The notes under the pieces were generated by a model. The model worked only from the letters and a program-made list of their open reading frames with translations. It was not told where the DNA came from and searched no databases. A stretch of 64,000 nt of DNA from Carboxylicivirga linearis. GTDB lineage: Bacteria; Bacteroidota; Bacteroidia; Bacteroidales; Marinilabiliaceae. Shown piece after piece: positions 8,468 to 17,488 of the stretch (position 1 is its first letter; every line of letters starts with the position of its first letter). The translations under genes and the position numbers were made by a program. The DNA lies in the NCBI RefSeq assembly GCF_018271995.1, contig NZ_JAGUCO010000018.1, forward strand, positions 45,654 through 109,653, written 5' to 3'.

Positions 8468-10729
8468 ATGAAGCGAAGAAAAGTTATATACTTTTGCTTA
8501 GTTGCGATATTATTCATTGCTCATCCTCAACGCTTTTTTGCCAAGGAGATGAAAGAAATTGTGGTACTTAATTCGTACCACATCGGCTTTAAATGGTCAT
8601 CGGATATTGATGAAGCAATCGGTGAGTATTTTAAAAATGATGAGTCAGTTCGTATCTATAATGAGTTTATGGACAGTAAACGATTTCAGAGTAATGAATA
8701 CTTTGACGCACTAAAAGCCACTTACTTAAAGAAATTTGAGGATCGACATATTGATGGTATAATTTGTGTTGACAATAAAGCATTCGAGTTTTTTATTGAG
8801 AGTGGATCTGATATTTGGGGTGATATACCGGCTGTATTCTGCGGGGTTAATAATATTGAGCAATATACCCACCTGGTCGACTCAACCAGGCATGCTATTG
8901 TACATGAAAAGATAGATATTTCAGGTACTATACAATTAATCTCTCAAATGCAATCCAACATTAAAGAGATAATAGCCATTTCTGATCAGACGTTATCTGG
9001 TAAAATTTTTCTTGAACAATTTATTGAAGCTTTGGAGCCTTTCTCTGATAGAATTTCATACCGATCGATAGATGCTACTGATCCAGAACAACTAAAAGAG
9101 CACTTGCAACACATAAATAAAAACAATACCGCCATCTATTTATTAAGCCTGTATACTAATAGAAATGGCGTTGCAAATGAAATGATTCATGAAAGTCAAT
9201 ATTTCTTTAATGATTTAAATATACCCATTTACAGCAATTGGGACTTTTTAATACCCAACTGCATTGTGGGAGGAAAAATATTAAAAGGAGCCGATCAGGG
9301 TAAGCTATCGTCCTACTTAATGGAGAAGTTGTTAAACAATGAAAACACGCCCTTATTCACCTCTCCAAACCAGTATAATATATTTGATTATCAAAAGTTA
9401 AAAACATACCATTTTCAAATACCTGATTCAATCGATAATTACCAGATAGTTAATAAACCACAAAATTTTATAGCTGAATTTAAGCATGAACTAATCTTTC
9501 TGCTAATTATTCTATTAACTCTACTTTTTGTCATCACGCTGTTAATATCAGATATGATTAAACGTAAAAAAATTGAGCTTGATTTAATAAAAAGCGAGAA
9601 ACGTTTAGAGTTAGCTGTTGACGGAGCAAGTGAAGGCTTATGGGATATCGATTATTTTACCCACGAAACGTATTTCAATGATCGATTTGCCTCTTTATTA
9701 GGATACAGCTCAATAGATGAAATGAATCTTTCTGACAAGAACTGGATTTCAAATATTCATAGTGAGGATCTTTTTCATTTAAGAGAAGCTTATCAACAGC
9801 ACAAAGTGGGTAATTCGGACACATTTAGAACACAGGCCCGATTACGTAAAAAAAACGGTCAGTATTCATGGTTTTCAATACTTGGTAAAATCACTGAATA
9901 TTCCAATAACACTCCAAACAGAATTACCGGTGTAATTCAGAACATCGATCAGCAAAAAAACTCAGAGTATGAATTGCGTTTGGCCAAAGACAAAGCTGAA
10001 GAAAGCGACCGTTTAAAATCATCTTTTCTGGCAAATATGTCGCATGAAATCAGAACCCCGATGAATGCAATTCTGGGATTTACCGATTTATTACTTGATA
10101 GCGAAATAACCAAAGAAGAGCAGTTCGAGTACCTTAAATTGGTAAAAAAGAGTGGTGAAAACCTTTTAACGCTAATTAATGACATTATTGATATTAGCAA
10201 GATCGAATCAGGACAATTGAAAATAAATTATCAAATAACAGATTTACACACCACTTTAATTGATCTTCAATCTGTTGGTAGCTCGCTGATTAAAACACTT
10301 AATAAATCAATTCAATTACGAATATTAGTTACGGATATTAACGTACCTTTCTATATTAAAACAGATCGTATACGGCTTTATCAGATTATGCTCAACTTAA
10401 TTTCAAATGCCGTAAAGTTCACCGAAACAGGTTTTATTGATATAAGCTACTCTTCGCTTGATTCTAAAACACTTCATATTTCAGTTAAAGACACTGGTCC
10501 CGGAATATCTGAAAATGATCAGAAAATAATCTTTGACCGTTTCAGGCAAATAGATGAATCAACCATAAAAAAACATGGAGGAACCGGTCTCGGATTATCA
10601 ATAACCAAAAGTCTTACTGAGTTAATGAATGGTTCCATAACCGTTACAAATCGCCCCCAAAAAGGTGCTGAGTTTATTGTATCGTTACCTTGCCTGGTAT
10701 CCAAAACGGTTGCTTTAGCAGAAGAATAA
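8468..10729 (+). CDS. sensor histidine kinase with periplasmic ABC-type substrate-binding domain and PAS domain
   Basis: 753 residues. Signal/anchor sequence at 1-25, then a periplasmic region (~27-320) resembling ABC sugar/amine substrate-binding proteins (EIVVLNSYHIGFKWSSDI, IPAVFCGVNN), one membrane helix near 340-362, a PAS domain (~375-500), HisKA with phospho-acceptor H526 in ANMSHEIRTPMN, and HATPase with NLISNAVKF, DTGPGI and GGTGLGLSI. No receiver domain follows, and no response regulator is adjacent, so the partner must be elsewhere. It should bind a small molecule in the periplasm and signal to an unidentified regulator. Separated by 182 bp from the divergent sigma operon. Confidence 0.9.
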   Translation: MKRRKVIYFCLVAILFIAHPQRFFAKEMKEIVVLNSYHIGFKWSSDIDEAIGEYFKNDESVRIYNEFMDSKRFQSNEYFDALKATYLKKFEDRHIDGIICVDNKAFEFFIESGSDIWGDIPAVFCGVNNIEQYTHLVDSTRHAIVHEKIDISGTIQLISQMQSNIKEIIAISDQTLSGKIFLEQFIEALEPFSDRISYRSIDATDPEQLKEHLQHINKNNTAIYLLSLYTNRNGVANEMIHESQYFFNDLNIPIYSNWDFLIPNCIVGGKILKGADQGKLSSYLMEKLLNNENTPLFTSPNQYNIFDYQKLKTYHFQIPDSIDNYQIVNKPQNFIAEFKHELIFLLIILLTLLFVITLLISDMIKRKKIELDLIKSEKRLELAVDGASEGLWDIDYFTHETYFNDRFASLLGYSSIDEMNLSDKNWISNIHSEDLFHLREAYQQHKVGNSDTFRTQARLRKKNGQYSWFSILGKITEYSNNTPNRITGVIQNIDQQKNSEYELRLAKDKAEESDRLKSSFLANMSHEIRTPMNAILGFTDLLLDSEITKEEQFEYLKLVKKSGENLLTLINDIIDISKIESGQLKINYQITDLHTTLIDLQSVGSSLIKTLNKSIQLRILVTDINVPFYIKTDRIRLYQIMLNLISNAVKFTETGFIDISYSSLDSKTLHISVKDTGPGISENDQKIIFDRFRQIDESTIKKHGGTGLGLSITKSLTELMNGSITVTNRPQKGAEFIVSLPCLVSKTVALAEE

Positions 10730-10771
10730 TATTCCACATAAATCAAGACGTAAAAATACTTTTGTAATTAC

Positions 10772-10779
10772 TAACTTTG
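10772..10779 (+). promoter_or_regulatory. putative -7 element (TAACTTTG) of rsmE
   Basis: Matches the Bacteroidota -7 consensus TAnnTTTG, 16 bp before the rsmE ATG. No TTG was found at the usual N17-23 spacing upstream. Confidence 0.4.
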
Positions 10780-10795
10780 CAGAAAATGCATTTTT

Positions 10796-11491
10796 ATGGA
10801 GTTATTTTACGATCCTGATTTCAAAGGAGAAGGAGTTTTATGCGAACCTGAGAGCAAACATTGTATAAATGTGCTACGACATAAAACAGGTGATATTATA
10901 ACCATTGCAAATGGTTATGGGAGTTATTTTAAGTGTCGTATAACAGAAGCTCACCATAAACGATGTCAATTAACATCCATTGAAACTATACATCATAAAG
11001 AACCCGAATACAAAGTACACTTAGCAGTTGCTCCCACTAAAAGTATCGACCGATTTGAATGGCTAATAGAAAAGGCTGTTGAAATGGGTGTTCAGGAAAT
11101 TACACCTTTACTTTGCGCACACTCTGAACGCAAGAAGTTAAGAATTGACAGGGTTGAGAGAATTGCCATATCAGCAATGAAACAGTCGTTAAAAGCATAC
11201 ATGCCTATTGTTAATGACCTTACTTCATTTCAAGACTTTATCAATAAGGTTAAATCATCGCAGACTTACTTTGCGCACTGTTATGATGAGAAAAAAATAC
11301 CGTTAAAAAATGCCTACCAATTAAAAACGGATGCTGTACTATGTATTGGTCCTGAAGGTGACTTTTCTATAGATGAAGTAAAATTGGCTCAAAAACAAGG
11401 GTGCCACATGGTTTCCTTGGGAACAAGTCGCTTAAGAACTGAAACAGCTGGAATTGCAGCTTGTCATACTATACATCTTTTAAATGAATAG
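10796..11491 (+). CDS. rsmE: 16S rRNA (uracil-1498-N3)-methyltransferase RsmE
   Basis: 231 residues, the usual size. SPOUT-fold SAM-binding motifs are intact: LCIGPEGDFSIDEV and LGTSRLRTETAGIAA near the C-terminus; the N-terminal PUA-like part contains HCINVLRHKTGD. It methylates U1498 of 16S rRNA in the 30S subunit. Stop lies 6 bp from the convergent Rrf2 gene stop. Housekeeping gene, no oddity seen. Confidence 0.95.
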   Translation: MELFYDPDFKGEGVLCEPESKHCINVLRHKTGDIITIANGYGSYFKCRITEAHHKRCQLTSIETIHHKEPEYKVHLAVAPTKSIDRFEWLIEKAVEMGVQEITPLLCAHSERKKLRIDRVERIAISAMKQSLKAYMPIVNDLTSFQDFINKVKSSQTYFAHCYDEKKIPLKNAYQLKTDAVLCIGPEGDFSIDEVKLAQKQGCHMVSLGTSRLRTETAGIAACHTIHLLNE

Positions 11492-11497
11492 TAAGAC

Positions 11498-11896
11498 TTA
11501 TACATACTCACTTAAATAATGACTCTCCATGTAGGATTTAAATTCTCGGGTCATGTTTTTAGCTAAATCTCCCAACATACAAGCTCCAATAATACATGAA
11601 CGTTTATCGCCAGGACACGTTTGAATAGCTATTCTGCCTTCAATAGCTTCATATATTTCTAAAAGAGACAAAGTATTTGGGTCACACTTTAGAACAAATC
11701 CCCCACTCGGTCCTCGGTTAGAACTCACATAATCCTCTTTGGCCAAACGCTGCATTACTTTAGCAACATGATGCTTCGAACTCTCAATTGCTTCAGCAAT
11801 TTGATTAACATTTAACTTTTTTTCGCTTCTGGCAATTAGAACCATTGAGTGTAAGGCAATTGAAGCCGCCTCTGAAAGAGTAACAATCTTCGACAT
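11498..11896 (-). CDS. Rrf2-family transcriptional regulator
   Basis: 132 residues with the Rrf2 winged-helix (LNVNQIAEAIESSKHHVAKVMQRL) and wing (SSNRGPSGGF). Three cysteines in TCPGDKRSCIIGACM have a spacing (C-x6-C-x4-C) close to that of IscR/NsrR-type Fe-S ligands, so it may carry a redox- or NO-sensitive cluster. The target genes cannot be read from context; no nitrosative or Fe-S genes adjoin it. Confidence 0.88.
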   Translation of the reverse strand: MSKIVTLSEAASIALHSMVLIARSEKKLNVNQIAEAIESSKHHVAKVMQRLAKEDYVSSNRGPSGGFVLKCDPNTLSLLEIYEAIEGRIAIQTCPGDKRSCIIGACMLGDLAKNMTREFKSYMESHYLSEYV

Positions 11897-11946
11897 AATA
11901 TTGATTCAGCTATTGAATACCTAAATATTTTTATTGGCACTAAAAT

Positions 11947-11980
11947 ATAAAAAAACCCGCAACTAACTAGTTACGGGTCA
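11947..11980 (-). terminator. terminator of the leftward PFP gene
   Basis: Stem ACCCG/CGGGT with an inner AACTA/TAGTT pairing between about 11954 and 11977; read leftward it is followed by seven T residues. Lies 18 bp after the PFP stop. Confidence 0.8.
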
Positions 11981-11995
11981 AATATTATTTATGAT

Positions 11996-13639
11996 TTACT
12001 TTTGCTCGTATTGCAAAGTTTTTGTTGTAATATCACATACTTCAGAAGGTCCGAAATACTGAATTGGACCTGGGTAAACATACTTAGTATTTTCTGCCCA
12101 GTCATCTCTCTTCTCAACAAACTTCTTGAAAGGAGCTCCATCTAAACGAACCAATGCTTTTTGAATTACTGGTTTCATTTCACCATGACGTTTTTCCATA
12201 TTCATCATCATAGTTACTGGTACACCTCCAGCAATCCACTCATCTGATGAAGCTGTAAGGTTACGAACTGATGCCATGTAACCAGTTTTACCATCAGCGA
12301 TTAATACTGATGCAGTGTTTCCTAAAGCATAGCAATAATCAGCATCAAAGTTAGATGGTGCAGCACAACGTCCTTCATAACCAAAGAAGTGAGGCTGACC
12401 TTTAAATTTACCTTTGAATTTACCTTCTTTCTTCCATACTTTCAATTTGGCTTTCACCATATCGATCAACATTTTCTCTGTTTCGATCAATGATACCTGC
12501 ACGTTTCCGTGTGGATCGCGATCAGCCATCAACTGATTAGCAATTGAATTTGGAAGAGATACAAAAACTTCTTTTGAATCTGCAGATAAAAGATCTGCTA
12601 CAAATTCGCGTTTTTCTTTGTTTCCTTCAAGGGCATTCACTTTGTCTTCGTTGTGTGCCAACAAGTCGTTCAACTCAGCAATCAACTTTTTCATGGCTGG
12701 AATAAATTCAACCAATCCTTCAGGAATTAAAGCAGTACCAAAGTTTTCACCTTTTTCTGCACGTTTTGCAACTATTTCAGCAATGTATGTTACAACATCA
12801 TCTAAAGTCATTTGCTTTGCTTCTACTTCTTCAGAAACAATGCAAATATTTGGTTGAGTTTGTAAAGCACACTCTAAACCAATATGAGAAGCTGAACGTC
12901 CCATTAGTTTAATAAAATGCCAGTATTTTTTAGCTGAGTTGGCATCACGTTGAATGTTACCAATCAACTCGCTATACACTTTACAAGCGGTATCAAAGCC
13001 AAATGATGTTTCTACCATTTCGTTTTTAAGGTCACCGTCAATGGTTTTAGGACATCCAATCACCTGAACACCTGCACCTTTTGCTTTATAATATTCAGCC
13101 AACACACATGCATTGGTATTTGAGTCATCACCACCGATAATAACCAAGGCAGTAATATTTAAATCCTTGCAGTTAACTAAAGCTTTTTCGAACTGGTCTT
13201 CTTCTTCTAGTTTTGTACGACCAGAACCGATAATATCAAAACCACCAGTATTTCTATAGTGATCAACAATGTCAGCTGTTAATTCAACATACTCATTATC
13301 TACTAAACCACCAGGGCCACCTAAAAAGCCATATAATTTGTTTTCTGGGTTTAATTTTTTCAATCCATCGTAGATTCCTGAAATCACATTGTGACCTCCA
13401 GGAGCCTGACCTCCAGACAAAATCACACCTACATTACGAGCAGCTGTTGGAGCAGCTTCCCCTGGTTCAAACGTTAACAAAGGCATTCCGTAGGTATTCG
13501 GAAACATCTTCTTAATATCCGCCTGATCAGCAACTGATTCTGTTTCTTTTCCTTCAACAATTTTAACGCTTCCTTTTAAAGCTTTTGGCATTTTTGGAGC
13601 GTAGCTTTCTCTTGCAATTTGAAGTGGACTCTTAATCAT
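11996..13639 (-). CDS. pfp: diphosphate--fructose-6-phosphate 1-phosphotransferase (long PFP type)
   Basis: 547 residues, the length of the long PPi-dependent phosphofructokinases. GGQAPGGHN (76-84) binds the phosphate donor; GGDDS at 169-173 has Asp where ATP enzymes have Gly, and PKTIDGD at 197-203 has Lys where ATP enzymes have Gly. Both are signatures of PPi use. The enzyme reversibly interconverts fructose 6-phosphate and fructose 1,6-bisphosphate. Divergent from a second PFK gene across a 325-bp spacer, with its own terminator. Confidence 0.93.
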   Translation of the reverse strand: MIKSPLQIARESYAPKMPKALKGSVKIVEGKETESVADQADIKKMFPNTYGMPLLTFEPGEAAPTAARNVGVILSGGQAPGGHNVISGIYDGLKKLNPENKLYGFLGGPGGLVDNEYVELTADIVDHYRNTGGFDIIGSGRTKLEEEDQFEKALVNCKDLNITALVIIGGDDSNTNACVLAEYYKAKGAGVQVIGCPKTIDGDLKNEMVETSFGFDTACKVYSELIGNIQRDANSAKKYWHFIKLMGRSASHIGLECALQTQPNICIVSEEVEAKQMTLDDVVTYIAEIVAKRAEKGENFGTALIPEGLVEFIPAMKKLIAELNDLLAHNEDKVNALEGNKEKREFVADLLSADSKEVFVSLPNSIANQLMADRDPHGNVQVSLIETEKMLIDMVKAKLKVWKKEGKFKGKFKGQPHFFGYEGRCAAPSNFDADYCYALGNTASVLIADGKTGYMASVRNLTASSDEWIAGGVPVTMMMNMEKRHGEMKPVIQKALVRLDGAPFKKFVEKRDDWAENTKYVYPGPIQYFGPSEVCDITTKTLQYEQK

Positions 13640-13964
13640 TTTTCTTTTGATATTATGATAACACTTAGGTAATTTCTATTTCAAGAAAGTTCTATTCGTA
13701 ATAATCCTGCAAATTTGCTGATATTTTTTCAAAATAGAAATATTAAGCCCTTAATATTTACAATCATTAACTTATTTATATCAATTATCTATTAGTTAGA
13801 CATACACTAAGCCTCTCACCTTGTATTTTTGACTACACAAATACCAAATATTGAATTAACTAAACAATTAATTATCAAATAATTTTATTAAATTTATAAG
13901 GACGATTATCACTTGGCATTCAGTTTCATAATCGTGCAATACAATCAAACTAAATCTCAATTTT
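13640..13964. other. divergent promoter region between two phosphofructokinase genes
   Basis: 325 bp of AT-rich DNA. It must hold promoters for both genes. No complete TTG-N17-23-TAnnTTTG promoter, no obvious operator repeat and no ORF were recognised. Confidence 0.5.
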
Positions 13965-15182
13965 ATGATACTTCAAAAGCGAACTCGCAAAACAATTGGT
14001 ATTCTAACAGGTGGTGGAGATGTTCCAGGATTAAATCCAGCTATTAGGGCAGTCACAATAAGGGCTATTCACGAAGGCTACAAAGTTATTGGCATCCGCA
14101 ATGGATGGAAAGGAGTAATTTCCATCAACCCATCACTTCCAATTGAAGATCAGGAATTTTGTGTAGAGTTAAGCGAAAATATGGTAAATCGTTTGGGGCG
14201 CACTGGCGGTACCTTTCTTCACTCAAGCAGAACCAAAGCAAATAAAGTCCATATTTCTGATGTACCAGATCACTTAAAACCAATGTATAGTGATGAATTC
14301 AATGATTTAACAGATGCTGCAGTTACCAATTTAAAATATTTGGGTATTGATTATCTTATTCCAATTGGTGGTGATGATACATTGAGCTATGGAGTACGTC
14401 TTCACCACGAAGGAATTAAGTTAGTTGCCATCCCTAAAACCATGGATGGAGATGTCCCCGGTACTGAATATTGTATTGGTTTTAGTACCTGCGTAACGCG
14501 CACAATAGAATTAACTCACGCATTAAGAACTTGCGCTGGCTCTCACGAGCGTTTTCTGGTTTTAGAGGTGTTTGGAAGAAATGCAGGCTTTTCAGCATTA
14601 TTACCCACGGTAGGAGGAGCAGCTGACAGATGTGTAATTCCGGAGCATGAATTCAATATCGAACAACTTACCGCTTTAATGGTGGAAGACAGAAATAACA
14701 ATCCAAGTAAATATTCAGTTGTTCTGGTTTCTGAAGGAGCTACTTTTGAAGGAGGCCAAATTGTATACACCAGTTCTGAAACTGACGCTTTTGGTCATAA
14801 AAAACTTGGTGGAATTGGTGAAACCATTGGTCAGCAGTTAAAGAAAATTTCTCCCAAATTCAACAATGGAAAAGAAATCAATGTAATCAATCAAAAACTT
14901 GGTTACCTAGTTCGTTCTGGCGAGCCAGATGCTTTAGATTCAATAGTTCCAACAGCTTATGCCAACTTAGCAATGGATCTAATAATAAAAGATAATAGTG
15001 GTCAGATGGTTTGCATTAACGATGGCAAATACAATCATATAAGTATTGAAGCTGTGAAAAAAGACGCCCATGGAGAAAGTACAAAAAAAGTGAATGTTGC
15101 TAAGTTTTACGACACTAATCGCTATCGACCTATCTATTCAAATATTATTGGTGATCCAATGATGATTTTAACAAAAGAATAG
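13965..15182 (+). CDS. 6-phosphofructokinase-family enzyme with PPi-type motifs
   Basis: 405 residues. GGGDVPGLNPAIR (16-28), GGDDT at 135-139 and PKTMDGD at 157-163 align with the catalytic loops of phosphofructokinase; the second Asp of GGDD and the Lys of PKTMDGD are the residues associated with diphosphate instead of ATP. Shorter than the neighbour at 11996-13639 and a different subfamily. It may therefore be a second PPi-PFK, or an enzyme with another sugar-phosphate substrate (sedoheptulose 7-phosphate is known for some PPi-PFKs). Annotation pipelines would probably call it ATP-PFK (pfkA). Confidence 0.85.
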   Translation: MILQKRTRKTIGILTGGGDVPGLNPAIRAVTIRAIHEGYKVIGIRNGWKGVISINPSLPIEDQEFCVELSENMVNRLGRTGGTFLHSSRTKANKVHISDVPDHLKPMYSDEFNDLTDAAVTNLKYLGIDYLIPIGGDDTLSYGVRLHHEGIKLVAIPKTMDGDVPGTEYCIGFSTCVTRTIELTHALRTCAGSHERFLVLEVFGRNAGFSALLPTVGGAADRCVIPEHEFNIEQLTALMVEDRNNNPSKYSVVLVSEGATFEGGQIVYTSSETDAFGHKKLGGIGETIGQQLKKISPKFNNGKEINVINQKLGYLVRSGEPDALDSIVPTAYANLAMDLIIKDNSGQMVCINDGKYNHISIEAVKKDAHGESTKKVNVAKFYDTNRYRPIYSNIIGDPMMILTKE

Positions 15183-15256
15183 GAAATAGCTACAGATTTT
15201 AAGCTTTATTAAAACATCTAAACATTTGATTAACTATAATAGGTTACAAGATTTGT

Positions 15257-15264
15257 TATCTTTG
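15257..15264 (+). promoter_or_regulatory. putative -7 element (TATCTTTG) of the glycosyltransferase gene
   Basis: TAnnTTTG match 18 bp before the ATG at 15283; the nearest upstream TTG is 28 bp away, beyond the usual spacing. Confidence 0.35.
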
Positions 15265-15282
15265 AGTCCAAAGTAGGACCAA

Positions 15283-16278
15283 ATGCAATTTTCAGTTATA
15301 ATTCCAGTTTACAATCGCCCCGAAGAAATTGTTGAATTGTTAGAGTCATTGACGCTGCAATCTGCAAAATCTGAATTTGAAGTTATTATTGTTGAAGACG
15401 GATCATCTATTAGCTCACGAGAAGTTATTGATCCTTACTTTCATCAACTGGATCTGCACTACTATTATCAAGAAAATCAAGGTCCGGGCCTGGCTCGTAA
15501 CTTTGGTGCCTCTAAGGCTAAAAATGATTTTTTAGTTTTTTTTGATAGCGATTGCATTATACCATCTAATTATTTCAATGTTATAATAGATGAATTTGAA
15601 AAGGAGCAAATCGAATGCTATGGTGGTCCTGACAGCTCACATCCATTCTTCACCCCTATTCAAAAAGCTATTAGCTATTCAATGACATCTCCAATCACAA
15701 CCGGAGGAATTAGAGGCGGAAAGAAAAAACTTGATAAATTTTACCCGAGAAGTTTCAACCTGGGTATAAGCAAAAAGGTTTTTAATGAACTAGGGGGGTT
15801 TGGTACCATGCGATTTGGTGAAGATTTAGACTTTAGCATGCGAATCGATAAAGCCGGATATGATATTAAGCTAATCAGAGACGCATATGTTTACCATAAA
15901 AGAAGAACTAAGTTTAAAGCCTTTTACAAACAGGTCTTCAATTCCGGAATAGCACGAATTGATTTATCACTTATGCATCCGGGAACACTAAAGATAGTTC
16001 ATCTTTTACCTTCTTTATTTGCTATAGGCTATCCACTTCTTGTTTTAGGAGCTTTATTTTTAAGTCCCTTAATCTGGCTGCTAATTTTCCTATTTCCACT
16101 TATAGTAATTGCAGATGCCTGGTCGAGAACCAAACAATTTAACGTTGCCATTCTTTGTTCAATGGCATCATTAGTGCAGCTATTTGGTTATGGATACGGT
16201 TTTATCAACGCTTTTTGGGTAAGAATAATAAGGGGCAAAGGAAGTTTTCACAGCTTTGCCCAATCATTCTACGACTAA
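15283..16278 (+). CDS. family 2 glycosyltransferase, membrane-associated
   Basis: 331 residues. GT-A fold start (FSVIIPVYNRPEEIVELLESL), nucleotide-sugar/metal site DSD in VFFDSDCIIP, and acidic catalytic motif RFGEDLDFSMRI are present. The C-terminal third has two or three hydrophobic helices (about 238-300), so the enzyme sits at the inner membrane. Acceptor and sugar cannot be inferred: the neighbours are not polysaccharide genes. Single-gene unit. Confidence 0.9.
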   Translation: MQFSVIIPVYNRPEEIVELLESLTLQSAKSEFEVIIVEDGSSISSREVIDPYFHQLDLHYYYQENQGPGLARNFGASKAKNDFLVFFDSDCIIPSNYFNVIIDEFEKEQIECYGGPDSSHPFFTPIQKAISYSMTSPITTGGIRGGKKKLDKFYPRSFNLGISKKVFNELGGFGTMRFGEDLDFSMRIDKAGYDIKLIRDAYVYHKRRTKFKAFYKQVFNSGIARIDLSLMHPGTLKIVHLLPSLFAIGYPLLVLGALFLSPLIWLLIFLFPLIVIADAWSRTKQFNVAILCSMASLVQLFGYGYGFINAFWVRIIRGKGSFHSFAQSFYD

Positions 16279-16288
16279 TAACATTGCT

Positions 16289-16492
16289 TTAGTTTATTAT
16301 TATTTCAGCGTCAGTACCATTGAGGCTATAATTATTATATACTCTGGCGAATCCTTTTAATTTGCGTACAATCAGTTCAACCGAACTTTTCTGATTTACA
16401 AAGTATTCATCAGGCATACGCTCGTATATCTCTAATAAACGACCTGCCTCTTTTTCTAATCTTGAATAATCTTGAGTAAACAATTTTTTCAT
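16289..16492 (-). CDS. small protein of unknown function downstream of an ECF sigma gene
   Basis: 67 residues, charged and mostly helical, with no signal peptide, membrane helix or cysteine. It follows the ECF sigma gene on the same strand with a 62-bp gap. It has normal codon use and is probably a real gene because of length, position and composition, but no family was recognised. It could be a small regulator of the sigma factor (inference from position only). Confidence 0.55.
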   Translation of the reverse strand: MKKLFTQDYSRLEKEAGRLLEIYERMPDEYFVNQKSSVELIVRKLKGFARVYNNYSLNGTDAEIIIN

Positions 16493-16554
16493 AGGCTATT
16501 TTATTAATTCTTTACCTAAAGAACGTAGCCCATAAAAATTTATTGTTTTTAACC

Positions 16555-17148
16555 TTAAGATAATGTAAGTGAAAGATTACGCTCTTCCATCATACGACGT
16601 AAATTCATTAATGCATATCGCATTCTTCCTAAAGCAGTATTTATACTCACATTGGTTTCTTCAGCAATTTCCTTAAAGCTTAATCCCTTGTAATGACGCA
16701 TCTCTACAACTTCTCTCTGATTATCAGGTAACATTTTAACCAACATACCCACTTCACTCAATATCTGATCATGTACTAGTTTTTCTTCCACCGATTTATC
16801 AGAAAAACGAGCTGAATTAAAAAGATCAAATTCATAGTTATCATTCGATACCATCACTTGATTTTTTTGCTTGCGATAATGGTCGATGATTAAATTATGC
16901 GCAATACGCATTACCCACGAAGAAAACTTACCCGAATCGGAATATCTGCCTTTCTTCAATGTTTTAATTACTCTTATAAAAGCTTCCTGGAAAATATCTT
17001 CAGCTAATTCTTGCTGCTTTACACACATCATTATATATGAAAATACCTTGGCTTTGTGACGATCGATTAGAACATCGATACATGTTACATTGCCTGCAAT
17101 AAAGTTCTTCACAAGTTCTTCATCAGAAAGCATTGTTTGCTTATCCAT
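16555..17148 (-). CDS. RNA polymerase ECF-type sigma factor
   Basis: 197 residues. Region 2.2-2.4 (EDIFQEAFIRVIKTL, FSSWVMRIAHNLIIDHYRKQK) and region 4 (LPDNQREVVEMRHYKGLSFKEIAEETNVSINTALGRMRYALMNLR) are intact. Unlike the sigma factor at 7710 it has no anti-sigma gene beside it. This type (NTALGRMRYAL) is common in Bacteroidota as a widely conserved housekeeping ECF sigma; its regulon is not evident here. Confidence 0.92.
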   Translation of the reverse strand: MDKQTMLSDEELVKNFIAGNVTCIDVLIDRHKAKVFSYIMMCVKQQELAEDIFQEAFIRVIKTLKKGRYSDSGKFSSWVMRIAHNLIIDHYRKQKNQVMVSNDNYEFDLFNSARFSDKSVEEKLVHDQILSEVGMLVKMLPDNQREVVEMRHYKGLSFKEIAEETNVSINTALGRMRYALMNLRRMMEERNLSLTLS

Positions 17149-17488
17149 ACTACTATTTTTTTAAAGTCTTGTAAAGGTTCTTCTATAGGCAGTGTTTTTA
17201 GATATTGTATTTGATGGGTTAAAAAAAGTAAAAAAACCTTTTAAAAACAAATTTTTAACTTTTATCGGTTAATGCTCTGAGCAGTTACCTAATCATGAGT
17301 GAGTAGTTTTCAATAATATAAACGAAATCAAAAAAAATAAAATTTGATTTTATAAAACTTCTATCTGACAATGGGTGTTTTACAATTCTAAAAAATGAAT
17401 TGAAAGCTACAATAGTCACCACACTATTTTCATATATGTTTTACATACTGTGTGGCGATAGCTATATTTGTGCTTGATTAAGAAAAGA
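17149..17488. other. divergent intergenic region, sigma factor / uvrA
   Basis: About 340 bp, strongly AT-rich. The uvrA -7 element is near its right end. No ORF or repeat was recognised. Confidence 0.5.
17463..17470 (+). promoter_or_regulatory. putative -7 element (TATATTTG) of uvrA
   Basis: Exact TAnnTTTG match ending 18 bp before the ATG at 17489. It overlaps a TTG that could be mistaken for a start codon at 17468, which argues for one of the downstream ATGs. Confidence 0.5.

Noticed and set aside
11498..11896. Rrf2 gene as iscR
   Set aside because: No isc/suf genes nearby and the cysteine spacing differs from IscR; only the family was called.
17468..17488. TTG at 17468 as the uvrA start
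   Set aside because: It overlaps the TATATTTG promoter element; ATG at 17489 or 17498 matches the family N-terminus better.
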